NCBI RefSeq assembly: GCF_032884065.1 | Contig: NC_088868.1 | Span: 6,963,129-7,027,128, forward strand | Source of the DNA: Artemia franciscana | Lineage: Eukaryota; Arthropoda; Branchiopoda; Anostraca; Artemiidae | Length of the DNA: 64,000 nt | Direction of reading: 5' to 3' | Shown: piece after piece, positions 48,001-58,850 of the stretch | How positions within the stretch are numbered: position 1 is the stretch's first letter | How the letters are laid out: every line of letters starts with the position of its first letter | Notes under the pieces: generated by a model | Databases searched by the model: none | What the model was told of the DNA's origin: nothing | What the model saw: only the letters and a program-made list of their open reading frames with translations | Translations under genes and position numbers: made by a program

Positions 48001-51000
48001 TCCACCCCTCTTGCTCCTTCTCAGACCAAATGTAACGAATGGAGGTAAAAGATGTACCTTGTCTTTGTGGATTTTGAAGAAGCCTTTGACTCAATACACC
48101 GAGAGTCGCTGTGGAAAATCCTCCGACACTATGGCATTCCAGATAAACTGGTATCCCTGATTTTTGCGCTGTACGAAAACACGGAGCGCTGCGTTTGGAC
48201 CCACGAATACAGGGTATTGCAGTACCATGTCTAGTGTCAAACAGGGATGTGTCCTCTCCCCCCTGCTTTTTGTCCTTGTTATCGATTATACGCTACGAAA
48301 TTGCACAGGATTTGGGATCCAAATATGCAGTAATAAACGACTAGTAGATCTTAATTTCGCCGACGACATCACCCTGATTGAGGCAAAAAAGGAAAAGCTC
48401 CAGGAGCTTCTCGATGTCATATGAGAGAAAGCAAGTCTTTTGGGACTGAAGATTAGTTTGGACCAGACAAAAAACTTGGCAAAACGAGGCACTCGCCACT
48501 TGGAATAAAGCACAGGGACAATTCAGTAGAGCAGATAGTGGAATTCAGATACTTCAGAAGTACAACTGGATCAAGCAAAAAGGAGGTGCAGTCTAGGATT
48601 GGACAAGCCAGTGAAGCTTTTAATTGACTAAAGCAAGTTTGACAATCGAAAAAGTACTCCTTGAAACTGAAATTGAGTCTATTCAACAGTAACGTCCTCT
48701 CTGCCCTCCTCTATAGCTGTGAATGCTGGAAACTGAACCAACAGCAAGAAAAGAGGATTCTTCCTTTTGAGGACAACTGTCTTTGCAGGATACAGAACAT
48801 TAACTGGAGGGACCACATAACTAACCAGACAGTTTGCTCAATCACGCATCAGCCCCTGGTAATAGATGTCATATGCCCATGAAGATGGAACTACTTGGGA
48901 TACATTATCAGTGTGGCAGAAGAAAAGACTCCCCAGAACGGTAATCGAATGTTACCCAGAGAGAACCCGAAGAAGAGGAAAGCCAAAAAAATACATTTCG
49001 TTGTATATACCAGCAGGACCTGAAGTTTTTTAATTCGGTAGTCCAACCCCAATGGGAAGACGTCTGGGCAGCAGCACATATGAGGGATGATTGGCGGCTC
49101 TTTCTGGATGCCCTAGGTGCCTCTAGCGTCACAGGAGGAACTAAGGTCTAAGGTAAAGATCCTGTGTGTGTGTGAGGGGGGGATTTCGGAACCATTTAAA
49201 TCTTACACCATATTTGTGTACTACCTTTACAATATACTACAAAACTATTACTGATATAGCTTTATGTGTAAATACTTTATTTACATCCTCCGACGATACA
49301 GACTAATTGTACCAAAATCCTGTCTGTTCAGAACTTTATGAGATTCACTTCCAAAAAATATTCTTTTGTAAACCCAGTTGGGGGGTCTTTGCCTTAAATA
49401 CTTACTAGAAGCTGCATAAATTGGTTTGTTCCTCCCTGTTAAATATTTGACGATGACTTCAGCTGATTTATATGGATCTTGCCAAGTTGCATCATACAAG
49501 TGCCATTTTCTAGTCATGGTTGCCCATTGCTAAGAAGAAAACAAAAATATAGTAGTGATGAAAAGGCAGTAAATAGGATAAAATAAGAGGTAAATAGTAA
49601 AAATAGATGCAAAAAGTTCGAACATTAGAGACCTCGGGTTATTTTGTAAAACACTTCCAGAGTAGATAGGGGGGGGGGGTCGTAAAAAAAAAATCAGTTT
49701 CTATTTGAAATTTTTCCTCAAGGTCCTTTTGACCTTGATTCAACTCCCCAAGCTCGATGCAAAAAGTAAGTTCTAAGATCGCACTAGACAGGCACAAAAA
49801 AGGGCAAACGCTGGATAGTCACCCTTCGAATTTATTGTAAGAAGACAGCTCATTATAAATTTAACTTCATCTGATAGGGTGCCCACTTTCAAAGATCACC
49901 TACACCAGATGGCACCTGCCAAGCATGGCATAACTGTCCAGTACATATGGTGTTCTGATATGTACACCAGCTGGCGCAAAGTGGGCACCCCTCGATTTCA
50001 TCTTTCCTCTCAATGGTGTCAATTCTCAAGGGGAAGCCAAATATTTTTTTTTCAAAATCTAGGGGGAAGAATTTGTCGTTTTTTCAATAAAATACTAAAA
50101 AATACTTTTTCAATAAAAAAATACCCCCAAAAAGGTATTTCCAAAAACTAGGGTGGCGACGAAAAATTCAGGAGGCCAAACTTCCTTTTTCTTGGTCTTA
50201 AAGTGGTTTGCAACAGTTAATCTTTCCAAACTGTTTTTGTAACAGAGTACTGCCATTTATATGTCTTGTAGCAGCTTCTTGCCTTCAAATCACTGTGAGC
50301 TACCCAGGCATACATTTTGAGTTTAATACTCTTTGTGAGGGTTTGGTCAACCAGGCATCCAACTGAGTATTGTATTTTGTGGTAAGATTTTTGTTCATTA
50401 TAATAACCTTCTTCTTGAGAAGTTCTACTTGCAAAATTTTACATAAAACTTGACAACTCCTGCACTTATTTGGCGAAAATCTAGGAACAAGCATGTGTTA
50501 AATCAATAAAGCTGGATCAGTAAAGTAAAGCCGAAGTTTTTTTCAGGGAGGGGGGACGTAAATTTTGCCACCACTGCCACAGCATCAATACTGTAAATAT
50601 TACAATTTCCATTTACAATGAATGTTGAAAGCGTTTCATGGGAAAATAACAGTACCAGCAAGTATTTATTACATATATGTTATTTATCAAAAGTGCTGGT
50701 TTTAAAATACTACTTTTAAAATAGTCATAATATTATTGAATTAAAAAAAACTTCACTATCTAAAATATAGCCAAAAACCTAATACAATTGTGGTGGGTTA
50801 GATTAATCGAATATAAAGCCTAACATTTTTAAAATATGTGTTTACCCAGTACAATTATCAAACAGTTCATGATAACAAAAGTAATTGACAAGCGACTTGA
50901 CCCAACAATAGCCGCAACTCTAGAAAATGGAATTCGAACAACAATAGATACATCAAAAGAATTGGCTTTCTATGCTGATTCCAAATATACAAAATTCATG

Positions 51001-54000
51001 AAGTCAAGAAAATTTGCCTGATTTTCGAAAAAGGAGGGGAACAGATTTCCCAGCATCATTTGAGAAACAATCAGAAATTACATAGAAACAATTTTCTTCA
51101 ACTGAAAGTAAGGAGCCACATTAAAATTTAAAACAAGCAGAAATGATTCCATATTTGAAAGGGGCTATCCCATCCTCAATCTTTCACACTTTTGCTAAGT
51201 TTGACTTTGTTTCTGTTTGTTTAAGTTTTAATATTACTCCTTAGCTTCCAGTTGAAAATTTTTTTTATATGTAATAATATTGGATTGCAATTTTTTCTAA
51301 TTGGAACATAATTGGATTGGCGATTTTTTTTCTACTTTACAGATCCAATGCTCATTTCAGGAATGAAATGGAGACAAAAATGTAGACAAAGCTATGATGC
51401 TAACTTTTCCTATGCTAACTGTTCCTGGAAACATTCAACGTTTAAAGCTTACCACTTTCTTTTCAAAACTATTTCAACATAGAGTAATAATGTAAGTGTG
51501 ACTTCCATTGCAACTGATTGAAAAAATAAAAGCATCACTGTGTCATTAGACACGTATACTACTACTACTGATAACTCACTGCAGCACCAAGCCACCTGAG
51601 GCCAACACAGCTATGTACGCTCCTCCTCCAACCTAATCTATTCAAGGCCTCATTGTTTACACCCTCCCAGGAAGTTCCCATTTCCTTTAGATCTTTATTT
51701 ATGACATCCTCCCACCCCAGACGAGGACGAATTGCTTTCCGTGTAGCCCCAGACGGTTGGCCAAAAAGGACAATCTTTGGCAATCTGTCATCCTTCCTCT
51801 GTAGAACTTGGCCTAGCCATCTCAACCTTTCTTTCATTATAGCCCTAGAAAGCAGGTTTGAACCACATTTTGAACATAGCACAGGGATTTCAAAAGATAC
51901 CTTTTTTGCATTCATTAAAAACAGTAAAATCGTTACCTGCTTCCTTTTTTGTGAACTGATGCCCAGAAAACTTTTAAAAGTATGAACAGGGGAATCTACC
52001 TACCTAGCTAAGCAGAAGACAACTGTCAAAGCCTCGCTCATGCCCATTATACCACCATGTACTCTCAATACACAAATGATTTCGTCAGGTCTTTCCAGTT
52101 CAATGATTTTTCTCTCTCTTTTTTAATTCTATCCTAATTAGTATGTCTCTTCTCTTCCTTTAAAATCATTTTCATCTATATGTTAAATCTCCTTCTAAAT
52201 ATTCTATCTGTTAAATATCCTATCTGTTAAATGTTCTTGTCTTGTTCCAGTTTTTTTTTTGCAAATATTTTCTAAAAGTGCATTATTCTTGTTCTCTGTG
52301 TTCCATTACAATTAAAGCTTCTTGAGCCTAGTAACTGCTTTACTTTTGTATTAGTTTTTCTTTTAGTATAAATAAATTCATTGATTGATTGAACTTGTAA
52401 AACCAAACAGAAGGGAAAGCCCAAAGGCTACGAAAAATATCAGCCCCCCTAGATCTAGACCTGATCCCACATATAATTATCATTTTGATGAGATATATTC
52501 TTCAGTCTAAAATGGGTGTTAAACCAGTTTTCAAATATTTAAATCAGCAGTTCCCAACTTGTAGTATGCATGCCCCCCCCCAGGATACACAGAAGTCTGT
52601 AGGAATGTATGCAAAAAACATCAGTAATGGCAGAACAAAAATCTAGACAGGGTTGTCATGGTGGTCATATTTGCAATATTCTATGTTATTTTATTGGTCA
52701 TTATAAATGTACTCAGTTTTCATATGTGTTGAATAACTGACTTATGCCTTTAAAGCTCAGTTTTTAATAAGATGATTAAGAAAATAATTCTAGGTGGTTA
52801 ATAGTGCCATGTTGAAGGAGGTAATCCATGATGAAAATCTTTAATAAGGGGTACACAATTTGAAGAGGTTGGGAACCTCTCCTCTTAATCAACAAAACTA
52901 AAGTAGCATATGCTGCTTACGTTTTTTTTTGTGTGTGTTCCACTTTCTTCATTTTTGTAATCTTAATATAATCTTTCTTGTTTTGTATGTTTGTGAGTGT
53001 GTTTTCAAAACTCGTTTTCTTATTGCTTAAAGCCTCTTTCAAATTGACATGTTCAGCTAAATGAACTAAATAAAAGATGAACTGAATGCACTTTGAAAGC
53101 TAATAAATTTACAACAAAAATGCTCATCTAGGGCACCAGTATGCATAGATACTATACATAGCCTACTATAGATACATACACACTACTGTAGACATATACA
53201 TACTACTATACACTTTATACATATATACATAGTTACTATACATACTACTCATAAATTCTACTATAGTAACATCTACAAACAAGAGATTCCTTAGATGCTT
53301 AGCTTGGCAAGCAAACTGTCTCTTCTTGTATACTGTTATACTTGTATACTAGGCCTGATCCCACTTTCACTGTTTGTGTAGTAGAGTTTTATGTTTTTAT
53401 CAAATCCAGATAAGTATGGTTCTGCTTCAGCGGGAGTTTCTGCAACTTGTGCAAAACCAGCATATGGTTTATGCTGGGCTTGTGGCTTTGGTATAGTCTT
53501 AGATTTCTTCTTAGTTTCCAGGAGGGCCTCCTCTGTCTTATTTGATCTACCAACAAACTGTCCAGGAAGAGTTTTGTCAGGTATTACAGAGCAAGAGATG
53601 GGCATTTCATCCATTTCAAATGGCCATTGATCATTTAAAATGGAACAAACCAATTCACCACAGCTCCAAGCTCCCCAAGGCCAACACAGCTTCACGTGCT
53701 CCTCCTCTATCCCAATCTATTTAAAAGCCTCCCTAAAGCTCCCATTTCCTTTAAATCTTTCTCTATGACATCCCACCTGAGACAAGGATGACCTGCTTTT
53801 TGTTTATCCCTAGACAGTTGACCAAAAAGGAATATCTTTGGAAATCAGTCATCCTTCATCTGCAGAATGTGCCCTAGCCGTCTCAACATTTCTTTCATTA
53901 TGGTCCTAGAAAGCAGGATAGAACCACATTTTTGTACAGCCTACTGTTAGAAATACAGTCACTTAGCTGTGTACCCAGAACAATCCTTAGGCAATTTCTC

Positions 54001-56940
54001 TGGAAAACATCTAGTAAATCTTCATCCACCTTTCAGTGATCCCATGCTTCAGAGCCATATTTGACCACTGTCATCACTGTACCTTCCAATATTCTAATCT
54101 TGGTTTGGAGACTTATCTTTCTATTCTTCCAAACTTTTTTTTAACTATGAAAAAACGCCCAGAGCCTTGGATATTTTACTTTTAACATCTTTACTGCTCC
54201 CACTGTCTTTACTAATAATACTACCAAGGTAAGTGAATCTGCCCACATGATCAATCTTTTTGTTGTTACCCAATGTCAAATTTTCATTTTCACTAATTCC
54301 TTGCCTTAGTGACCAAATCTTCTCAGCTTTAATTTCCCAACCTATTTTAGCATGCTGAACTTGCAAAACCTCTGAAAGTTCATTCATTTTGCTCACACTT
54401 TCATCTAGGATACTTAAATCATCAGCATAATCTAAGTCCAGGAAAGTTTTTCCTCCCCAATTGATTCCATGGTCTTCAATTGCCTTTCCTGTGCTCCTTA
54501 GACAAACACCCAAATGATCCATATAAAGGGGGTAAAACACAGACTTGCTTAACTCCTGATTTAATAAACCTCATTTCCTACCTTAACTGCAGCAGTGTTA
54601 TTCTTGTGCATAGCACTAATACCTTTAACATATTTGTCTGATATACAATACAAGGATAAGACCTCTGCTAAAGCTCTGCTATCAGCAGAATTGAACACTT
54701 GCTCATAACCTATAAAATTGAGGACCAATTACAGCACTCAATTAAGATTTAATTAAAGTTTATCTAAAATCTTTAGGTACTTCCTCTTTTTCCAAAATCA
54801 TATTCATAATCTTCAGTAACTTACTTCTAACCTCAGAGCCACCATATTTAAGAAACTCATTTACCACACTATTTGCAGCTGGACCCTTATTATTTTTTAA
54901 TCCTTTAATACTGTTGCTAATTCTTCCTGACCAAAAAAATCTTCCTTCACATCCAAGGTATCACAAACATTTTTATTTTCCTCTATATCTTTTCCTGCAA
55001 CTATATCTTGGTATAGCACATTCTCAAAATGGTCTACCCATCTTTCTTTAACTCTTTCCTTATCACTAATTGTGGTCCTGTTCCTATCTTTAACTGGGGA
55101 AAGTCATATTGACTACTCTTTCTCAATTTATTAATATGCCACTACAATATTTTACTGTTATACCATCTAGCTGCATCTTCCAGATCTTTGGCAATTTTAT
55201 CTGTGACCTCTATTTCACACCTCCTTAGTTTATATTTTAATACTTTCTCTGCTGTCTTTACATTCCTTTTGTTTTCATATGATCTATCACTCATATAATC
55301 CTTGTACAAACACCTTCTCTTCTCTATTAAACATAAAGCTGTTTCACAAATATTCCTAGCTGCAGTCTTAACTCTCTCCCTAAGACACAATCAGCAACTT
55401 CATAAATTATTTTTCATAAATTATTCCAACCTTCTTCCACACTGTCAAATTTTAAACTCTCAAGTTTAGTATTCAACTGTACACAATAACTTTGAACACA
55501 TAGTAAAAAACAATATTTTATCTATGTGCCTTCTAAAATTTCTAAATGAGATACAACTAAGAGATTTTTATAACTAAATCTGTTTTGATTCAAAGAGCAG
55601 AATTGGTGCTGAACCACTATAAATGTTTTTTTTCATTTTGTATAATAATCACTTTTGACTGAAGTCACTCTTTATAGTGGTTTCAGCTATCAATAAAACC
55701 ATGATACAAATGATACTTACATAATTCCTCTTTATAGTATTGATCCTTTGTATAATACTATAAAAAACAAACAAATTTACAATTGCTGTAGATTATCATT
55801 TAATATGAAAATTATAAACAGGAAATAGCCTGTGGCTTTTTCTTATTCTGTATAGTAAGAGACAAACTTCAGAGAATAGGGTAGCCAGCTAAATCCAACA
55901 TGTGGCACAGCTAAGTCCAATATGTTCCAATGCAACTTGCAAATCCAATGCAAAATCCACTTCCAATGCAAATCCAATTCCTATTGATAATTAACTATAC
56001 AGATCATTTATATAATTCTGATGGCATGCTTTGTAGCTCAATTGCTATATGCTATATTTCATTCTTGAATCTATAATGCTTGTATTATCTTAACTTTAGT
56101 TACTATATGCCAAGGTTTGTTCTTTGCTAGTTTTCAGAAATGTGTGATGAAACTTACATAGTCACCATTTATAATGAACTATATACAATCCTTCATGTAA
56201 TTCCAAAAATATTGGTAAAATTCTAGTTAATTGACTTCTTGCTATCTCAGAAAGGGTTTAGGTTAGGAAAATGAAACTTTCAGTGATGGGTCAAAAGGCT
56301 AAAGTATGTCCCAGGAAGGTATTTTGAAGCAACTACCTCCACTCCTTCTCCCTCTAGAGGGCCCTGGCCTTTGATGACCTTTAAAAATATGTGTCTTATA
56401 AAAGTAAAACCTTGCAAAATAGATCTTCTGCTTAATCAAAGTACAACAAAATTGTTTTCAGCTTCATAACTTTGCTCTATTATATTTTATAAGGTTTTAA
56501 AGATATGCAAATACATATCCTAAATTTTGAAAAATAACATTGATATGGCTCAAAATTCTACTCAAATACTTTGCTCAATCCCAATTTGTAAGGTTTTAAA
56601 GATGTTCAAATACATTTCCTAAATTTTGAAAAAAAGAACATTGATATGGCTCAGAATTGTAATCAATTAACAGGAAATGCATTTTCAGAACTAAAGGCAG
56701 AGAAAAAGCAACTAGTAACTGAAAATTAAGGTAAAATGTTCTTTTGTCAAAATTTCAATAGGTATAGACCTGTCATGTAGGCAAATTTCAGGGCCCTCTA
56801 GAGGGAGAAGGAGTGGAGCAATGAATAAACTCAGCAATGAATAAATGAACTAAAACTAAGCAATGAATAAGCGTTTGATTTATTACAATGGACCTATATA
56901 TTATATTTTGATTTACCTGAACTCTTCTTGCAGAAGACAT
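38834..56940 (-). CDS. MRPL13: Mitochondrial ribosomal protein uL13m (MRPL13), complete
   Basis: Exons 56940-56917, 49529-49406, 43055-42901 and 39067-38834 join in phase (0, 1, 0) to 537 bp, 178 aa, the length I recall for human MRPL13. It is a protein of the mitoribosome large subunit, nuclear-encoded and imported into the matrix. Visible: N-terminus MSSARRVQQWATMTRKW, like the vertebrate start MSS..QQWATF; the uL13 core with VVIINT (56-61) and HTGY (79-82); MARLHLFPD (121-129); PQLRRVPKRL and the C-terminal FSEEEIRNYPKLFDYP. All splice sites are GT..AG. The start was chosen because the ATG is followed by eight codons and an in-phase donor, and matches the family N-terminus. Introns of 7.4, 6.4 and 3.8 kb hold LINE, family A and MITE copies. 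The gene converges on the serine protease. Confidence 0.96.
39068..39473. other. MRPL13 intron 3, unassigned part
   Basis: AT-rich; no repeat or gene recognised. Confidence 0.45.
39474..41020 (-). mobile_element. Family A element, copy 6, near full length
   Basis: It opens TCAAACAGTTTGTGGTAATG after A. The middle matches the less common version also in copy 1 ('gaagtatactgacatttttcg', 'gaaattttgcattgaag'). It ends in the 'gtgtatgaagggg..ctaaaa..actttagc' fold-back and 'tttttatttaat'. Confidence 0.78.
41021..41710. other. MRPL13 intron 3, unassigned
   Basis: 'tagtctatcgaaaantttt' repeats three times near 41216-41265; (AC)n of about 15 bp near 41690. Confidence 0.45.
41711..41900. repeat. 99-bp direct duplication
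   Basis: 'atgaccagagattaaaaaac' at 41721 and 41820, with 'tttttacaatccntttaaa', 'caccaaacga' and 'cgacgcttccaa' following in both. Confidence 0.9.
41901..42900. other. MRPL13 intron 3, unassigned
   Basis: No repeat or coding motif assigned. Confidence 0.4.
42901..43055 (-). CDS. MRPL13: MRPL13 exon 3
   Basis: Acceptor caatag ends just before 43055 and donor gtgagt starts at 42900. The 155 bp begin with AT completing Asn, then DTGDQVVIINTRDIAL, FHHTGYAKGASY and EMHKKNPIY. HTGY is the conserved uL13 motif. Confidence 0.94.
43056..44460. other. MRPL13 intron 2, unassigned, with a purine tract
   Basis: 43435-43520 is a purine-only GAAAAGAATAGAAA tract. 43600-43860 has two 'tgtcttcgaag..ttaaaaaacaacat' blocks around 'gaacacatatacagtgttca', which resembles transposon 3' sequence but is not classifiable here. 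Confidence 0.45.
44461..44940. repeat. Tandem 'gatacatgtattgta' repeat array
   Basis: Nested repeats of 'tttgatacatgtattgtaat', 'acgtattgtaatacatg', 'ttcatacatgtatacgtaaa' and 'tcaaattttctgtattata' in three to four irregular units. The long open frames across it are repeat artefacts. Confidence 0.88.
44941..46074. other. MRPL13 intron 2, unassigned
   Basis: No motif assigned; C- and G-run patches near 45415 and 45722. Confidence 0.35.
46075..49150 (+). pseudogene. LINE with APE endonuclease and reverse transcriptase (RTE-like), decayed
   Basis: Near-complete but broken element lying antisense in MRPL13 intron 2. Endonuclease motifs: KLGFWNVRTI, LALSEVRWTG, VVACYTQTND, CFVGEFNAKVG (usual GDFNA has D where E is seen) and ASDHALMIA near 47005. 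RT motifs: [81 protein letters not shown]. Frames change near 46555, and there are stops at about 47836 and 48033 and further breaks after 48421, so no full protein can be made. Distinct family from the YADD LINE at 4008-5486. Confidence 0.9.
49151..49405. other. MRPL13 intron 2, end
   Basis: Short (GT)n near 49165; nothing else. Confidence 0.5.
49406..49529 (-). CDS. MRPL13: MRPL13 exon 2
   Basis: Acceptor ttcttag precedes CAATGG at 49529; donor gtaagt follows 49406. The 124 bp encode QWATMTRKWHLYDATWQD, then IVKYLTGRNKPIYAAS plus one base of the next codon. It corresponds to the first strand and helix of the uL13 fold. Confidence 0.92.
49530..49876. other. MRPL13 intron 1, unassigned
   Basis: A poly-G/poly-A junction near 49670; otherwise plain. 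Confidence 0.45.
49877..49990. mobile_element. About 115-bp palindrome-ended element
   Basis: GGTGCCCACTTTC at the left and CAAAGTGGGCACC at the right form inverted termini. Inside, 'ctacaccagatgg' and 'tacaccagctgg' recur. A MITE-like size; no target duplication established. Confidence 0.5.
49991..50857. other. MRPL13 intron 1, unassigned
   Basis: No gene or repeat recognised apart from A-rich runs. Confidence 0.4.
50858..51285 (-). mobile_element. Family A element, copy 7, internally deleted
   Basis: It opens TCAAACAGTTCATGATAAC after A and jumps from 'gaaaatttgcctgattttcg' to 'agcatcatttgagaaacaat' and the 'gaaagtaaggagccacatta' end. About 1 kb of the middle is gone, leaving both ends. 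Confidence 0.75.
51286..51554. other. MRPL13 intron 1, unassigned
   Basis: Plain intronic sequence. Confidence 0.4.
51555..51870 (-). pseudogene. RTE-type LINE 3' fragment
   Basis: The minus strand reads [37 protein letters not shown] and [19 protein letters not shown], then the LGAAVS end and (AGT)n tail. Very close to the 4008-5486 copy; 5'-truncated. Confidence 0.9.
51871..52544. other. MRPL13 intron 1; probable LINE 3' tail near 52100-52400
   Basis: A T-rich stretch with 'attaaagcttcttgagcct' ends 'ataaataaattcattgattgattg', like the short-repeat tails of CR1/L2-type LINEs. Weak. Confidence 0.35.
52545..52881. mobile_element. hAT-like MITE (GGTTCCCAACCT termini)
   Basis: The left end CAGCAGTTCCCAACTT and right end AGGTTGGGAACCTCTC are inverted and match the common hAT terminus CAGNGGTTCCCAACCT with small changes. 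Flanks atttaaat and ctcttaat agree at 5 of 8. 337 bp, no transposase. Confidence 0.68.
52882..53335. other. MRPL13 intron 1; 'acatactactata' repeats
   Basis: 53140-53250 has irregular 'catactactata' words; nothing else. Confidence 0.5.
53336..53645 (-). other. Orphan coding-like segment of unknown identity
   Basis: The minus strand is open for about 100 codons after the LINE 3' end: NDQWPFEMDEMPISCSVIPD, KTLPGQFVGRSNKTEEALLE, KKSKTIPKPQAQHKPYAGFA, PYLSGFDKNIKLYY and a stop after RPSIQV. Composition is protein-like (no low complexity, balanced charges) and unlike nearby chance frames. No acceptor or donor is obvious. It could be a nested exon, a retrocopied or transduced piece, or part of a transposon. 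Not recognised. Confidence 0.4.
53650..55480 (-). pseudogene. RTE-type LINE, longer but decayed copy
   Basis: Same family as 4008-5486. It contains [32 protein letters not shown] and the C-terminal boxes with many breaks. It extends further 5' than the others: 55142-55390 encodes TAARNICETALCLIEKRRCL and AEKVLKYKLRRCEIEV, a plausible linker between endonuclease and RT. No simple-repeat tail at its 3' end. Confidence 0.85.
55481..56210. other. MRPL13 intron 1, unassigned
   Basis: AT-rich, with 'aatccaatgcaa' words near 55940; nothing assigned. Confidence 0.4.
56211..56820. mobile_element. MITE family B, copy 1
   Basis: It starts GGTAAAATTCTAGTTAATTG and contains 'gaaactttcagtgatgggtc' and 'gagggccctggcctttgatg'; it ends with the mirrored 'gggccctctagagggag' block but lacks the outer right terminus. 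The inverted form lies at 62810-63384. Confidence 0.75.
56917..56940 (-). CDS. MRPL13: MRPL13 exon 1 (start codon)
   Basis: This 24-bp coding part encodes MSSARRVQ and ends in CAG before donor gtaaat. It is too short to find by ORF length alone; it was identified by its fit to the family N-terminus and its phase-0 join to QWATMTRKW. Confidence 0.85.
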
Positions 56941-57205
56941 GATTGTGTTGCCTTAAGGCTGATCAAAGCGCAATTTTTTTCCAGGCTCAAACTTGTCTCT
57001 GCAACTTAAAATATTTTGCCTTTTTCGCTAGGATTATCGGTCAGTGGTCGTTTGCTTTGGTTTTTTCCGCCGTTCAATTATTTGCTAAATTGTTAGCTTA
57101 TTATGTATTTGTTTGGACGGCGGAAACATCATTGTCAGCTAAGAGGAATGTTTCGCTTTAAAGCGGATGCACATTGGCATCACTTAACTTAGTTAAGTAG
57201 TCTAA
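56941..57205 (-). promoter_or_regulatory. MRPL13 5' flank / presumptive promoter
   Basis: About 265 bp separate the start codon from the TIR element at 57206, so core promoter and 5' UTR must lie here or inside the element. A GC-rich inverted pair, CCGCCGTTC near 57068 and GGACGGCGG near 57116, stands out in AT-rich flanks. No TATA box is evident. Inferred from position only. Confidence 0.35.
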
Positions 57206-57730
57206 GGGTGCGTTTCTTTACTTGTCCAATGGGATTTTTACTAATCGAGGTTTAACCCCTAAAAGATAGCAACAAATACTTGTCTGGCCACGTGTTACTG
57301 AAAACGGCAAGATTAATTGCGAATAATTGCGAATAAATTTTACAGGCAAATATAGCTTCAACAATTATTTCAGAGCTGGGTAGCCTAATACAATTTGTTT
57401 GGCCAGAAGTTTAATTGTAAGATTTCAAATTGTGGTTGTCATTTGCCTTTTTAAGTCATTCCATTCAAGATGATTTGGATATTTTTTATTGTGATAAATT
57501 GTCTTAATGCTCTGAAAAGGGAAAATTATTTCAATTGCATAGGATAGGAAAATTTTGGTAGGCTAATTAATTCAAAGTCCTAAATTAGCCAGGGAAGTGC
57601 TTTTTTTTTCACTAAAAAATCACCACGTTCTTTGAACTCCAATTATATAGCCCTGTTTTTGGCCCCCTTGATCCAGTTCCTGATTGTCATTTACACTAAA
57701 TTTCACTTTTTCTGTTACCTAGCCTATTTA

Positions 57731-58374
57731 TGTTTGCACCAGTTTTACCATTGGGTAAAACTGGTACAAACAGTATTACTGGCTTTCATATAATTTGAAT
57801 ATACCACTTGATGCCTTTTGTAATGCTGTTTACAAATATAATAATTGCTTCTACCGCAAGTTCATATTTAAGCACTTTTTGACCTCTTAAAAATGATCTA
57901 TATATGGGGTCATTACAAATCTGTAATAGTTTAGAAACAAATTTGGGCTATATATTTGCACATCAGGGGGTGGGGGTAAAGTGTAGCATATATTAAATAT
58001 GTAAACTAACCATTGCTTGAATTTTTTTGTCTGTGCTGTTGCACTGGTGATTTCTCTTTTCATTAAAATTTGATGTGCACAAACAAATTAAAAAAAAAAC
58101 AGCAATGGTTAGTCTACATATATAATATATGCTATGCTTTACCCCCACCCCCCTGATGTGCAAATATATAGCCCAAATTTGTTTCTAAACTATTACAGAT
58201 TTGTAATGACTCCATTAATAGGGCATTTTTAAGAGGTCAAGAGGTGAAAAAGTGCTTAAATCTGAATTTGCAGTAGAAGAAATTATTATATTTGTAAAGA
58301 GCATATAAGAAGGCATCAAGTGGTATATTCACTTTATATGAAAGCCAGTAATACTGTTTGCACCAGTTTTACCC
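57731..58374. mobile_element. Fold-back element inside the TIR element
   Basis: Arms 57753-58025 and 58097-58374 are inverted copies (gggtaaaactggtacaaac, tataccacttgatgcc, tgcacatcaggggg) at about 85-90% by eye, with a loop containing 'gttgcactggtgatttctc'. The outermost 57731-57772 is itself a small hairpin. Loop sequence also occurs at 62486-62515. Confidence 0.85.
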
Positions 58375-58850
58375 TTGTTTCTTGTTAATATTACTAAGGG
58401 GTCATAGTTAAGCACTAGAGAAGTCATTGTTAAATAACATGTGCTTATGTATATATAGCTTTTTGCTACTTATTCTTCTTTGGTTATATAATGCTTGATG
58501 TGGTATAAGCCAAGAGAAGGACCTGTAGACCTATAGAAGAAAACCTATTAAAAAAAGATGATTCTTTGTAATTTACATAATAATTATAGCTTTCTACATG
58601 CAGCCCTGCTCTACTTTAGCCCCAACCCTGCTAATATGGAAATCTATAGCTGAAATTACATATTTTCTATTGATTCTGCCAATCTATCCCTCAACCCTTG
58701 TACCTGTTAATTGAGGCAACTGTGGCAAAACAAGAACTGGAAAAACAAGTAACAGGTGGCAGAAAACATTGGAAATATATAATTTGGGCTATATGTTTGC
58801 AAATTAGGCATGATAGAGGTGAATTTCTTGTTGTTCATATTTTGATTTAA
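58375..58850. other. Interior of TIR element, unassigned
   Basis: No frame or repeat recognised. Confidence 0.4.
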
